A stretch of 64,000 bases of DNA, taken from contig JBJMIG010000097.1 in NCBI GenBank assembly GCA_045806965.1, positions 1-64,000 on the forward strand. The letters are read 5' to 3'. A program made the position numbers and the translations under genes. Source of the DNA: DASYTH01 sp045806965 (lineage in GTDB: Bacteria > Actinomycetota > Actinomycetes > Mycobacteriales > Pseudonocardiaceae). Positions 24,881-33,874 of this stretch are shown one piece after another. The notes beneath the pieces were generated by a model that saw only the letters and a program-made list of their open reading frames with translations, was not told the origin of the DNA and made no database searches. Position 1 is the first letter of the stretch, and the number at the start of each line of letters is the position of its first letter.

Positions 24881-26717
24881 CCGCGGCCGCCGCCCAGGCC
24901 TGCGGGCGGCACGCCGACGGGTAGTGCACCGGCGGCCCGCCGTCCGGCAGCACCCCGAACAGCTCTGGCGGGCGCCCGGCGAAGTGCCTCGCGGCCCGCA
25001 GCAGGCCGTTGGCCAGCGCGTCGGCCGGGTCGTCGTGTCCCGCCGAGGCCAGGCCCATGATGGCGATCGCGGTGTCGTGCGGCCAGATGCTGCCGCAGTG
25101 GTAGCTGACCGGGTTGAAGGCGGCGCTGGCCGTGCTGAGCGTGCGCAGCCCGTATGGGGTGGTCAGGTCGGGTGCGGCCAGCCGGTCGGCCACCTGCTTG
25201 GCCGCTTCGTCGTCGAGCAGGCCGGTGCCGAGCAGGTGGGCCATGTTCGACGCGGCGCCGGAGACCGGGCGCTTGTCGGCGTCGAGGGCGATCGCCGGGT
25301 ATGGGCCGACCTCGTCGGTCAGCCAGAACGCGGCGTGGAACCGCTCGCGCAGGCGCCGTGCCCAGGTGAGCCACCCGGCACCGTGCGGCAGCCCGAACGC
25401 GCCTGCCAGGCTGGCCGCGCCGGCCGCCGCCGCGTAGGCGTAGCCCTGCACCTCGGACAGCGCCACCGGGGCCGTGGCGTGCCGCCCGTCGGCGTGGCGG
25501 ATGGCGTCCGCGGAGTCCTTCCAGCCCTGGTTGGCCAGCCCGTGCGCGGACCCGGCGTACTCCAGCAGCCCGTCGCCGTCCGGGTCGGCGTCCCGGCCGG
25601 TCAGCCAGCCCATGGCCGCGACCAGGTTCGGCAGCAGCGCGGCCACCTCGGGTTCCGGCATACCGGCCTGCCACGCATCGTGCAGCAGGCGCACCCACAG
25701 CGCCGTGGCGTCGATGCTCCCGAAGTACAGCGCCGGCACCTGCATCGGGCCGAACCACATCGGGCCGGGCCGGGCCTCGTGCAGGATCTTGCCCGGCGCG
25801 GACTCGGCCACCGGGTCCGGTTCGGCGCCCTGCCGGCGGGCCAGCGTGCGCAACGTCCCGGCGGCGAGCCCCGGGGCGAGCGGGAGCAGCATCCTGGCGG
25901 TCCAGAGCGCGTCGCGGCCGAACAGGGTCAGGTACCACGGTGCCCCGGCCGCGGTGTAGGTGTCGGCGGGCGCCTGCGGGTCGGCCAGCAGCAGGGCGTC
26001 GAGGTCGGCCAGGTTCACCGCGACCAGCTCGGCCAGATCGGTGGGCAGCTCCGGAACCGTCCAGTGCGCGGGCTCGGCGGCCGCGGTCGGGGCGAACGCC
26101 GGCACCGGGCCCAACTCGGCGGTCGCGGCCAGCTCGACCGACCATGAGCTACCCGGCGGTAGCTCCACCGCCCAGGTCAGCGTGACCCCTTCCGGCCCGG
26201 GCTCGACCGCGCCGGCAGGTGGCGCGCATCGCAACGAAACGGTGACGTTTTCTCCCTGCCAGCGCACCACGTCGTCGTGCGAGAGTGGGTGCACCGGCCG
26301 GGTGGGCCGCCCGGATCTGACCGCGTCGAGTCCGGCGAGGTCGGTGGCCGCGTGCGCCCGTACCGTGAACGCCACCGGTTCCGAGCCGTGGTTGTGCAGC
26401 CGAACCTCGTCATGCAGTGCCGCGCGGGATACCTTGCGCCGCCTGCTGAGCAGCACCTTCGGGTCGGCAATCTCCTTGGCAATTCCGGTGATCACGGAAT
26501 GGACGGTCAACCGGTCCGGGCCGTCCACCCGGACGCCCACCGGTGCCGCACGGCCCGGTGCGAGCTCCACCTCCAGCCGGGCGAGGGCGCGCAGATCCCT
26601 GCTGTACCAACCCTGTCCACCGTCCGCGCGAACCTGACCGTCCGAACCGGACAACACCAGGTCCGGGGCGTGCAGGACGGTGATCAGGTCGTGCAGCGCG
26701 GCCTGGTCGGTCGCCAT
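24819..26717 (-). CDS. intracellular glycogen-debranching-like enzyme (six-hairpin glycosidase)
   Basis: A 632-residue protein without a signal peptide. An N-terminal beta-sandwich of the glycogen-debranching N-terminal type covers about residues 5-215 (LSGSDGQVRADGGQGWYSRD). An (alpha/alpha)6 barrel follows with YLTLFGRDALWTARM, GPMQVPALYFGSIDATALWV, DGLLEYAGSAHGLANQGWKDS and NPVSYHCGSIWPHDTAIAI. The conserved Asp and Glu residues are consistent with a catalytic glycosidase on alpha-glucans. ATG at 26717 has GAGGAG at good spacing; a GTG at 26759 is less likely. It is divergent from lacI across a shared palindrome. Confidence 0.85.
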   Translation of the reverse strand: MATDQAALHDLITVLHAPDLVLSGSDGQVRADGGQGWYSRDLRALARLEVELAPGRAAPVGVRVDGPDRLTVHSVITGIAKEIADPKVLLSRRRKVSRAALHDEVRLHNHGSEPVAFTVRAHAATDLAGLDAVRSGRPTRPVHPLSHDDVVRWQGENVTVSLRCAPPAGAVEPGPEGVTLTWAVELPPGSSWSVELAATAELGPVPAFAPTAAAEPAHWTVPELPTDLAELVAVNLADLDALLLADPQAPADTYTAAGAPWYLTLFGRDALWTARMLLPLAPGLAAGTLRTLARRQGAEPDPVAESAPGKILHEARPGPMWFGPMQVPALYFGSIDATALWVRLLHDAWQAGMPEPEVAALLPNLVAAMGWLTGRDADPDGDGLLEYAGSAHGLANQGWKDSADAIRHADGRHATAPVALSEVQGYAYAAAAGAASLAGAFGLPHGAGWLTWARRLRERFHAAFWLTDEVGPYPAIALDADKRPVSGAASNMAHLLGTGLLDDEAAKQVADRLAAPDLTTPYGLRTLSTASAAFNPVSYHCGSIWPHDTAIAIMGLASAGHDDPADALANGLLRAARHFAGRPPELFGVLPDGGPPVHYPSACRPQAWAAAAVIVAALRVGPAGAGSASGRR

Positions 26718-26790
26718 CGGATAACTCCTCGAGTCAACATTGATTGCCGGGGTTGACACTTGGCGCGTAGGTGGGCCACCCTATGCCCGC

Positions 26791-26806
26791 GTTTGACCGG
26801 TCAAAC
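26791..26806. promoter_or_regulatory. putative LacI-family operator
   Basis: A perfect 16-bp palindrome, GTTTGACCGGTCAAAC with a central CG typical of LacI-family sites, is centred between the divergent debranching gene (start 26717) and lacI (start 26884). It should control both the enzyme and the lacI-transporter operon. Confidence 0.8.
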
Positions 26807-26883
26807 GGCCGGGTGTTCGCGTTTGTCGAGAGGCCTGGTTGAGAGCTGGGAACGGGGTAGCCGGGGGCGTTAGGGAGTCGAGG

Positions 26884-28008
26884 ATGACTCAGCGGTCAAT
26901 CCGCCATCGTGCGGTGACCCTGCGCCAGGTGGCCGAGCGTGCCGCCGTGTCGCGGCAGACCGTGTCCAACGCCCTGAACGCGCCGCACCGCCTCGAGCCC
27001 GCCACGTTGGCCAAGGTCACCAAGGCGATCGACGACCTGCGCTACCGGCCCAACCGCAGCGCCCGCAGCCTGAGCACCGGAAGCGCCGGGCTGATCGGCT
27101 ACTGCGTGGCGCAGCGCCGCGACGGCGCCTCGAACTCGATGATGGACTCCTTTCTGCACGCGCTGTCCACGGCGATGGAGAGCGTCGGCCGGCATGTGCT
27201 GCTGTTCACGGCGCCGCCGGGGGAATCCGGCCTCAACGTCTATGCCGACCTCATCGCCCAGCAGGCGGTCGACGGGTTCGTGCTGTCCGACACCGAGCGT
27301 GATGATCCGCGGCACCGTTGGCTGACCAAACGCGACATTCGGTTCGTCTCCTTTGGCCGGACCTGGCCGCGGGGTGGCCAGGAGCCGGGACCTTGGGTCG
27401 ATGTGGACGGTGCGGCGGCATGTGCGACGCTGGTCGATGGCCTGCACGCCCTCGGGCATCGCAGGATCGGGTTCGTCGGCTGGAGTGGGAAGCTGGGCGC
27501 CGCGGAGGATCGCCGCCGAGGCTGGCAGCAGGCATGCGAGCGGCACGGCCTGCGGGTCGGCGGCTGTTACGTGCGTTGCGTCGAGGACACGGTGGCGGAG
27601 GGCGAGCGGGCCGCGCACGATCTGCTCGATCGGGCGAAGCCGCCGACCGCGATCATGGCCGCGACCGACGTGTTCGCCCTCGGGGCAATGCGCGCTGTGA
27701 CCCAACGCGGCGCCCGACCAGGAGAGGATGTGGCCGTAACCGGTTTCGACGATTCCCCATTGGCCTCGGCGGTGACGCCGGGACTGACCAGTGTTCGGCA
27801 GCCGGTCGCCGAGATCGCGGCCACGGCGTTGCGGTTGTTGTACGCACCTTCCGGTGACTCCGAGGGTGTCCTGCTGCCAGCCGCGATCATTTCACGGGCC
27901 AGCGCTGATATAACCACCACTCTCGCCGGTGATGACCGACGACTTGTCGCGGCCGACCTACGGCTCGACGCAGGGTTGAGTACAGATCGACAGGAGAACA
28001 AAACATGA
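26884..28008 (+). CDS. LacI-family transcriptional regulator
   Basis: A 374-residue regulator. The HTH and hinge read VTLRQVAERAAVSRQTVSNA and RYRPNRSARSLSTGSAGLIG, followed by a periplasmic-binding-protein-like sensor domain (PPTAIMAATDVFALGAMRAV and VAVTGFDDSPLASAVTPGLT). The ATG at 26884 is preceded by GGAG. Its stop overlaps the start of the sugar-binding protein gene as ATGA, so it is co-transcribed with the importer it likely controls. The inducer is presumably the imported oligosaccharide. Confidence 0.93.
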   Translation: MTQRSIRHRAVTLRQVAERAAVSRQTVSNALNAPHRLEPATLAKVTKAIDDLRYRPNRSARSLSTGSAGLIGYCVAQRRDGASNSMMDSFLHALSTAMESVGRHVLLFTAPPGESGLNVYADLIAQQAVDGFVLSDTERDDPRHRWLTKRDIRFVSFGRTWPRGGQEPGPWVDVDGAAACATLVDGLHALGHRRIGFVGWSGKLGAAEDRRRGWQQACERHGLRVGGCYVRCVEDTVAEGERAAHDLLDRAKPPTAIMAATDVFALGAMRAVTQRGARPGEDVAVTGFDDSPLASAVTPGLTSVRQPVAEIAATALRLLYAPSGDSEGVLLPAAIISRASADITTTLAGDDRRLVAADLRLDAGLSTDRQENKT

Positions 28009-29315
28009 TTGTTGGAGCAAGGGCCCTGCGAGGTGCGGCCGTGCTGGCCGCGGGCGCCCTGCTGGTCTCGGCTTGCGGAGACAACAAATCCGGAAGCGGC
28101 AGCAGCAGCAGCGGAAGCAGCGGCACCGCGCTTGAGGGCCGAGGCGAGATCACCTTCGCCACCGGCAAGGACACCTCGGGCAACATGCAGAAGTTGGTCG
28201 ACAAGTGGAACGCCGACCACGCCGACCAGAAGGTCCGCATCGTCGAGCTGCCGGAGTCCGCGGATGGGCAGCGCCAGCAGATGGTGCAGAACGCCCAGGT
28301 GAAGTCGGACGCCTTCACGCTCCTCAACCTGGACGTGGTGTGGACGGCCGAGTTCGCGGCCAACCGGTGGATCAGCGAGCTGCCGACCGACCAGTTCGAG
28401 CTGGACAAGTTCCTCAAGCCCGCGGTGGACACCGCCAAGTACCGCGACAAGCTCTACGCGGTGCCGGTGTACTCCGACGGCGGCCTCCTCTACTACCGCA
28501 AGGACCTGCTGGACAAGGTTGGTGCGCAGCCGCCGAAGACGTCCACCGAGCTGATCGCCATCTGCCAGAAGGTCAAGGCGCTGCCCGAGGCCGCGAGCAT
28601 CGGCTGCTATGCCGGCCAGTTCGAGAAGTACGAGGGCCTCACCGTGAACTTCGCCGAGGCGGTGCAGTCCGCGGGTGGCTCGATCGTCGATGACGCCGGC
28701 AAGCCGGACGTCGACTCGGCGCAGGCCAAGGCCGGTCTCGGTGCGCTGGTGCAGGGGTTCCAGACCGGCATCATCCCCAAGCAGGCCATCACGTTCAAGG
28801 AGGAGGAGGGCCGGCGCGCGTTCCAGGCCGGTCAGCTGCTCTTCCACCGCCAGTGGCCGTACCAGTGGGCCAAGGCCAACGCCACCGACGGTTCCTCCCA
28901 GGTGGCCGGCAAGTTCGACGTGGCCCCGCTGCCGGGTGCGACCGGGCCGGGCAGTTCCAGCCTCGGCGGGCACAACTTCGCCATCTCGGCGTTCGCCAAG
29001 AACAAGGCCACCGCGCTGGACTTCATCAAGTTCTTCACCAGCGAGGAGTCCGAGCGGTCCAACCTGCTCGCCACGTCGCAGGCGCCGACCAGGAGCAGCC
29101 TCTACGAGGATGCCGACCTGACCAAGCAGTTCCCGTACCTGCCCACGCTGAAGGCCTCGATCCTGTCCGCGAAGCCGCGGCCGAAGGCGGTCAAGTACGG
29201 CGATGTCACCGCTGCCATCCAGGAGAACGCGTATGCGGCGCTGACCGGTGCGAAGACCACCGACCAGGCGCTCTCGGATCTGCAGAAGAAGCTCGAGGAG
29301 CTGACCGCGCAGTGA
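28005..29315 (+). CDS. ABC transporter sugar-binding lipoprotein
   Basis: A 436-residue extracellular solute-binding protein of the MalE-like family. The lipobox is LLVSAC (Cys24), followed by a Ser/Gly-rich spacer. Segments such as ITFATGKDTSGNMQKLVDKW and LYAVPVYSDGGLLYYRKDLL fit the two-lobed sugar-binding fold. An aromatic-rich cleft segment (FHRQWPYQWAKAN) suggests an oligosaccharide, perhaps an alpha-glucoside or trehalose. ATGA overlap with lacI and AGGAG upstream support the start. No ATPase is encoded here, so a shared MsiK-type ATPase is likely. Confidence 0.92.
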   Translation: MIVGARALRGAAVLAAGALLVSACGDNKSGSGSSSSGSSGTALEGRGEITFATGKDTSGNMQKLVDKWNADHADQKVRIVELPESADGQRQQMVQNAQVKSDAFTLLNLDVVWTAEFAANRWISELPTDQFELDKFLKPAVDTAKYRDKLYAVPVYSDGGLLYYRKDLLDKVGAQPPKTSTELIAICQKVKALPEAASIGCYAGQFEKYEGLTVNFAEAVQSAGGSIVDDAGKPDVDSAQAKAGLGALVQGFQTGIIPKQAITFKEEEGRRAFQAGQLLFHRQWPYQWAKANATDGSSQVAGKFDVAPLPGATGPGSSSLGGHNFAISAFAKNKATALDFIKFFTSEESERSNLLATSQAPTRSSLYEDADLTKQFPYLPTLKASILSAKPRPKAVKYGDVTAAIQENAYAALTGAKTTDQALSDLQKKLEELTAQ

Positions 29316-29382
29316 TCGCGTCCCGGGTGGGGCGGCCCACCCGCCCCACCCGGGTATCCGGTTCGACAGCAAGGAGATCGTC

Positions 29383-30402
29383 GTGACCACCACCGCGCCT
29401 GCTCCACCCGGAGCAGCGAAGGCCAGGAAGTCATCACCGCAGCTGAGCCCGCAGGGATCCGGCAAGCTCGCCGCCCTGCTGCTCTCGCCCACCTTCATCG
29501 TGCTCGCCGTGGTGATCGCGTATCCGTTGATCTCCGCCCTGCGCGAATCGCTGTACCAGAAGGGCGACCAGCTCGACGAGAACGGGTTCCTGATCACCGG
29601 GGACACCTTCGTCGGCCTCAAGAACTACACCGCGATCTTCACCGGGGAGACCGCGACCCGGTTCTGGAACGCGTTCAACAACACCACGTTGTTCACGGTG
29701 TTCTCGGTGTCCATCGAGATCGTCATCGGGGTGTCCATGGCACTGGTGATGCACCATGCGTTACGAGGTCGTGGCCTGGTTCGGGCCAGCATCCTGATAC
29801 CGTGGGCGATCCCGACCGCGGTGTCCGCGCTGCTCTGGAAGTGGATCTTCCAGACCGACGGCGTGGCCAACGCGATCCTGAACCAGCAGATCCTGTGGAC
29901 CGCCGACGGCCAGCAGGCGTTCTGGGCGGTGGTCATCGCCGACACCTGGAAGACCGCGCCGTTCATCGGGCTGCTGACCCTGGCCGGCCTCCAGATCATC
30001 TCGAGTGAGGTGTACGAGGCGGCGAAAGTGGACGGTGCCAACGCGTGGCGGACCTTCTGGCAGATCGTGCTGCCGCTGGTGAAGCCGGCGCTACTGGTCG
30101 CCGTGCTGTTCCGGGTGCTCGACGTGCTGCGCATGTTCGACCTGCCATACGTGATGATCGGCGCGCACAAGCAGTCCGTCGAGACGCTGTCCATGCTGGC
30201 CTTCGACGAGGCGACCAACGTCCGCTACGGGCCGGCGTCCGCCTATGCCACGGTGCTGTTCGTCTACGTGGTCATCGTGGCGTTCGCGTTCGTCAAGCTG
30301 CTCGGCGCGGACATCATCGGCGAGGCGCGAACACAGAAGAAGCTGGCGCAGCGGCAACCGGTCAAACCGGCCACCATGGTCGTCGGAGGGGTGAACGTAT
30401 GA
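29383..30402 (+). CDS. ABC transporter permease, MalF-like
   Basis: A 339-residue inner-membrane subunit with about six hydrophobic helices. The EAA loop that docks to the ATPase reads YEAAKVDGANAWRTFWQIVL. The N-terminal cytoplasmic extension is Pro- and Ser-rich. GTG at 29383 follows AAGGAG. It is the first permease of the pair, 67 bases after the binding-protein gene, and its stop overlaps the next permease start. Confidence 0.93.
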   Translation: MTTTAPAPPGAAKARKSSPQLSPQGSGKLAALLLSPTFIVLAVVIAYPLISALRESLYQKGDQLDENGFLITGDTFVGLKNYTAIFTGETATRFWNAFNNTTLFTVFSVSIEIVIGVSMALVMHHALRGRGLVRASILIPWAIPTAVSALLWKWIFQTDGVANAILNQQILWTADGQQAFWAVVIADTWKTAPFIGLLTLAGLQIISSEVYEAAKVDGANAWRTFWQIVLPLVKPALLVAVLFRVLDVLRMFDLPYVMIGAHKQSVETLSMLAFDEATNVRYGPASAYATVLFVYVVIVAFAFVKLLGADIIGEARTQKKLAQRQPVKPATMVVGGVNV

Positions 30403-31247
30403 GCGCCAAGACCGGAAGAACGGTCAAGTCCGGCCGGCGCTGGCTGCTCCAGATCGGCATCGGCATCATCGTTGTCTATTGCCTGGCGCCGTTCTACTGG
30501 ATGGTCGTCTCCGCCTTCCGCCGGCCCAACGACCAGGGCCAGAACACCTTGTTTCCGCAGCCGTTCTCGATGGAGAACTTCAAGGCGGTGTTCTCCCCGG
30601 GCGTCGGCTTCGGCCGTTCCCTGGTGAACAGCGTCGTGGTCGCGGGCACCACCACGATCCTGACCCTGATCTTCGGCACGTTCGCGGCGTACACCATCGC
30701 CCGCATGGAGTTCCGCGGCAGGTCGCTGGTCGCCGCCATCATCATCGCGATGTCCATGTTCCCCGGCATCGCGCTGATCGTGCCGCTGCTCAAGCTGTTC
30801 ACCGACATCGGCTGGATCAACACCTACCAGGCCATGATCGTGCCCAGCCTGTCCTTCGCGCTGCCGCTCGCGGTCTGGACGTTGGCCACGTTCTTCCGGC
30901 AGATGCCCAAGGAGCTCGAGGAAGCGGCCATGATGGACGGGCTCACCAGGGGGCAGGCGTTCCGGCTGATCATCATTCCGCTGGCCGCGCCCGGCATGTT
31001 CACCACGGCGATCATCACCTTCATCGCCGCGTGGAACGAGTTCATCATCGCGTTGTCGATGGTCAACGAGAAGAGCATGCAGACCGCGACCGTGGCGATC
31101 TCCCGGTTCACCGGCATCACCAACTTCGACACGCCGTTCGGCACGCAGATGGCCGCCGGCGTCATTGTCACCGTGCCGCTGGTGATCGTGGTGCTGATCT
31201 TCCAGCGCCGGATCGTCGCCGGCCTCACCGCGGGAGGAGTCAAGTAG
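30399..31247 (+). CDS. ABC transporter permease, MalG-like
   Basis: A 282-residue permease with six predicted helices and the EAA loop LEEAAMMDGLTRGQAFRLII. The ending FQRRIVAGLTAGGVK is the usual MalG-like C-terminus. The ATG at 30399 overlaps the upstream stop. It partners the preceding permease and the binding protein. The glycosidase gene begins two bases after its stop. Confidence 0.93.
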   Translation: MSAKTGRTVKSGRRWLLQIGIGIIVVYCLAPFYWMVVSAFRRPNDQGQNTLFPQPFSMENFKAVFSPGVGFGRSLVNSVVVAGTTTILTLIFGTFAAYTIARMEFRGRSLVAAIIIAMSMFPGIALIVPLLKLFTDIGWINTYQAMIVPSLSFALPLAVWTLATFFRQMPKELEEAAMMDGLTRGQAFRLIIIPLAAPGMFTTAIITFIAAWNEFIIALSMVNEKSMQTATVAISRFTGITNFDTPFGTQMAAGVIVTVPLVIVVLIFQRRIVAGLTAGGVK

Positions 31248-31249
31248 TG

Positions 31250-33874
31250 ATGTTTCGCAGCACGAGGATCCTGCTCACTACGGCTGCGTTGACCTTTTCG
31301 GTGGGTGCCATTCCGGCGGTGGCCGAGCCCGGCTCGGCCACCGGTTCCGGCGCGCCTACCGCGTCCACAGTCGACAGTGTGCTGTCCGGCGCCGGTTTGG
31401 CCGAGTTATCCGAGACGAGCCGGCTGGCCGACCGCCGCTCGCTGGTCACCGGCGACCGGTTCATCGCGATGGGCGACGAGTCCGGGCGCTATCCCGCCAG
31501 TGGCTGGCACATTCGCGGTGAGATGGGCGGTTTCTGGACGCCGCCGGTGAAGTTGCTCGACGGTATGTGGTTCGCCGTGGACGGTGCCTGGCTCGGCACC
31601 GACGTGGCCACCGCGCGCTACACCAACGGCGCCGGATACCAGCGGTTCGGCTACCAGCCGCGCGGTGGCGTTCGGGTCGACCGAGTGGACTTCGTCCCGG
31701 ACGGCTCCCGGGCCGCGGTGATCGGACTGGTCCTGCGCGGCGACTCGGCGCGGACCGTCTCGCTGGCGATGGACGCGCACTCCGAGTTGATGCCGTCCTA
31801 CCCGTGGGGGTGGACCACACCGGGCGCGGCCGACGTGAACCTGCCGGACACCGGCTCCTACCGCGACGGAACGCTGGTGTTCCGTGAGAACGGCAGCGCA
31901 CCGGGCATCGGTGCGCACGACTGGGCGGCCGTGGTCGGCGGCTCACTGACCCCGACCGGGCACGCGCTCGGGGCGGGGCATCGCGGGCCGCAGGACCCGG
32001 CCGTGATCTGCCCGGCGGACGGCACGACGCCGTTGCGTTGTGACGACTCGGCGACCGGGCACGGCACCGGCGGCCGGTTGGACTACCAGGTGCGGCTGCG
32101 GGCCGACCGCCCGACCGTGGTCTGGTTCACCGTGGCCGGATCGGACCGCGGGTTGGGCGCGGCCACGTCCGAGTTCGCCGCGGCCAGCCGGAACCCGGAG
32201 TCCGCACTGCGGTCCAAGGTGGACGGTCGGGCGCGGCTCGCCGGCAACACCGTGGTGGACCTGCCGGGCGACCGGCTGTTGCAGCGCAGCGTGGAGTGGA
32301 GCAAGCAGAACCTGGCCGACTCCGTGCAGGAGGCGCACGACCTGCGGCTGCGCGATGTGGACGAGGGCCGGGCCTATCCGGACGCGGCCGGCACGGTTCG
32401 CGCGGCGCGCTGGTTCGGCGCCGGCTTCCCGGACTATCCCTGGCTGTTCGGCACCGACGGCGAGTACACCGGGTTCGCCGCGGTGGCCGCCGGGCAGTTC
32501 GACACGATCAAGGCACACCTGCGCGCGCTGCGCGATGTCAGTGAGGTCATCAACAGCCGCAGCGGAAAGGTCGCGCACGAGGTGGTGTCCACCGGGGACG
32601 TCTACTTCGGGGTGAACGCGGATGCCGGAAACACCGACGAGACCGTGAAGTTTCCCAGTGCGGTGGCCCTGGTCTGGCGGTGGACCGGCGACAACGCGTT
32701 CCGCGACGACCTGTACGACTTCGCGGTGCGCAACCTGCGCTACGTCGATCGCACCCTGGACGCGGACGGAGACGGTTGGCTCGAGGGGCTTGGCAACGTC
32801 GAGCGCCCCGGGATGGGCGTTGAGAAGCTGGACAGCACGGTCTACTTCATCCGTGGCCTGCTCGACCTCGCCGACCTCGCGGCCAGCAGGGGCGACAACG
32901 CCACGGCGCGTTGGGCCGGCGACAAGGCGGCCGGTCTGCGCGCCCGGTTCGAACAGCAGTGGTGGACCGGCGGCGACGCCAACGCCTACGCGGAGTCCAT
33001 CGACGACCCGGCCGACCCGGCCAACGACAACGCGAAGATCTTCCAGCGGCACTGGACCGGGGTCACCCCGATGGAGGTGGAGCTCGGCGGGCGGCAGCCC
33101 GGTCCGCTCGCCTCCGGCGCACACGGCAACGCCGCGCTCTCCCAACGGGAACGGGACTGCTACACCGGCGCCTACGGGCTGTTCCACACCGGCACCGGGC
33201 CGACCTCGGCGCCGGCCGGCAACCCGGGCGCGTCCTGTGACAGCGTGGTGTCCACGGTGCCGAGCGAACGGTCGATCTTCTCGCTGAACACCGCCGTGAT
33301 GGCGGTGGCGGAAGGCAACTTCGGCCGGCTCGGCCCGTCCGGGCAGCAGCGTTACACCACCGGCAACGCGCGGATCCAGCTGGACCCTGCGGTCTGGGAG
33401 ACCCCCGGCGACATGCCGGAGATCGGGCCGTCGCCGGACTTCATGGCCAACATCGACCGGCCGTTCACCGACCGCTCGATGGCGTTGCAGGCTTGGGGCG
33501 CCTACGGCGTGCTGTGGCCGGTCGTGCACCAGCAGCTCGGCGTGGCGCCCGATCTTGGCAACGGCCGGTTGTCCGTGGTGCCCCAGGTGCCGCAGGGCCA
33601 GCGGGACGTGAGCGGGCGGGACATCCGGCTCGGCGACGGCTCGGTGGACGTGTCCGCCGCCAGGGACAACCGGCAGCTACGCACCACGGTCCGCACCGAG
33701 GGGCTGCGCGTCGACCTCACCGTCGGCGCCGTGCTGCCGGCCGGCAAGTCCGTCTCCTCGGTCACGCTCAATGGCCGTGCGGCGCACTTCTCGGTGGTGC
33801 ACACCAGCCGGGGTGATGAGGTCCGGGTGCGGGCCGACGGCCGGTCGAGCATCCTCGTGGTGAACCTGCGTTAA
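31250..33874 (+). CDS. secreted six-hairpin glycosidase, debranching/trehalase-like
   Basis: An 874-residue exported enzyme. The signal peptide is TAALTFSVGAIPAVA near residues 10-24. An N-terminal beta-sandwich runs to about residue 340, and an (alpha/alpha)6 barrel follows (YPWLFGTDGEYTGFAAVAAG, DADGDGWLEGLGNVERPGMG, VEKLDSTVYFIRGLLDLADL). A small beta domain closes the protein. It probably cleaves an extracellular glycan into fragments for the adjoining importer, with the intracellular debranching-type enzyme finishing the job. A GTG three bases upstream (31247) is an alternative start. The exact glycan is not shown. Confidence 0.82.
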   Translation: MFRSTRILLTTAALTFSVGAIPAVAEPGSATGSGAPTASTVDSVLSGAGLAELSETSRLADRRSLVTGDRFIAMGDESGRYPASGWHIRGEMGGFWTPPVKLLDGMWFAVDGAWLGTDVATARYTNGAGYQRFGYQPRGGVRVDRVDFVPDGSRAAVIGLVLRGDSARTVSLAMDAHSELMPSYPWGWTTPGAADVNLPDTGSYRDGTLVFRENGSAPGIGAHDWAAVVGGSLTPTGHALGAGHRGPQDPAVICPADGTTPLRCDDSATGHGTGGRLDYQVRLRADRPTVVWFTVAGSDRGLGAATSEFAAASRNPESALRSKVDGRARLAGNTVVDLPGDRLLQRSVEWSKQNLADSVQEAHDLRLRDVDEGRAYPDAAGTVRAARWFGAGFPDYPWLFGTDGEYTGFAAVAAGQFDTIKAHLRALRDVSEVINSRSGKVAHEVVSTGDVYFGVNADAGNTDETVKFPSAVALVWRWTGDNAFRDDLYDFAVRNLRYVDRTLDADGDGWLEGLGNVERPGMGVEKLDSTVYFIRGLLDLADLAASRGDNATARWAGDKAAGLRARFEQQWWTGGDANAYAESIDDPADPANDNAKIFQRHWTGVTPMEVELGGRQPGPLASGAHGNAALSQRERDCYTGAYGLFHTGTGPTSAPAGNPGASCDSVVSTVPSERSIFSLNTAVMAVAEGNFGRLGPSGQQRYTTGNARIQLDPAVWETPGDMPEIGPSPDFMANIDRPFTDRSMALQAWGAYGVLWPVVHQQLGVAPDLGNGRLSVVPQVPQGQRDVSGRDIRLGDGSVDVSAARDNRQLRTTVRTEGLRVDLTVGAVLPAGKSVSSVTLNGRAAHFSVVHTSRGDEVRVRADGRSSILVVNLR

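Noticed and set aside
30479..31249. Alternative frame running into the secreted glycosidase
   Set aside because: The codons upstream of 31250 are a shadow of the MalG-like permease; the true start follows the permease stop.
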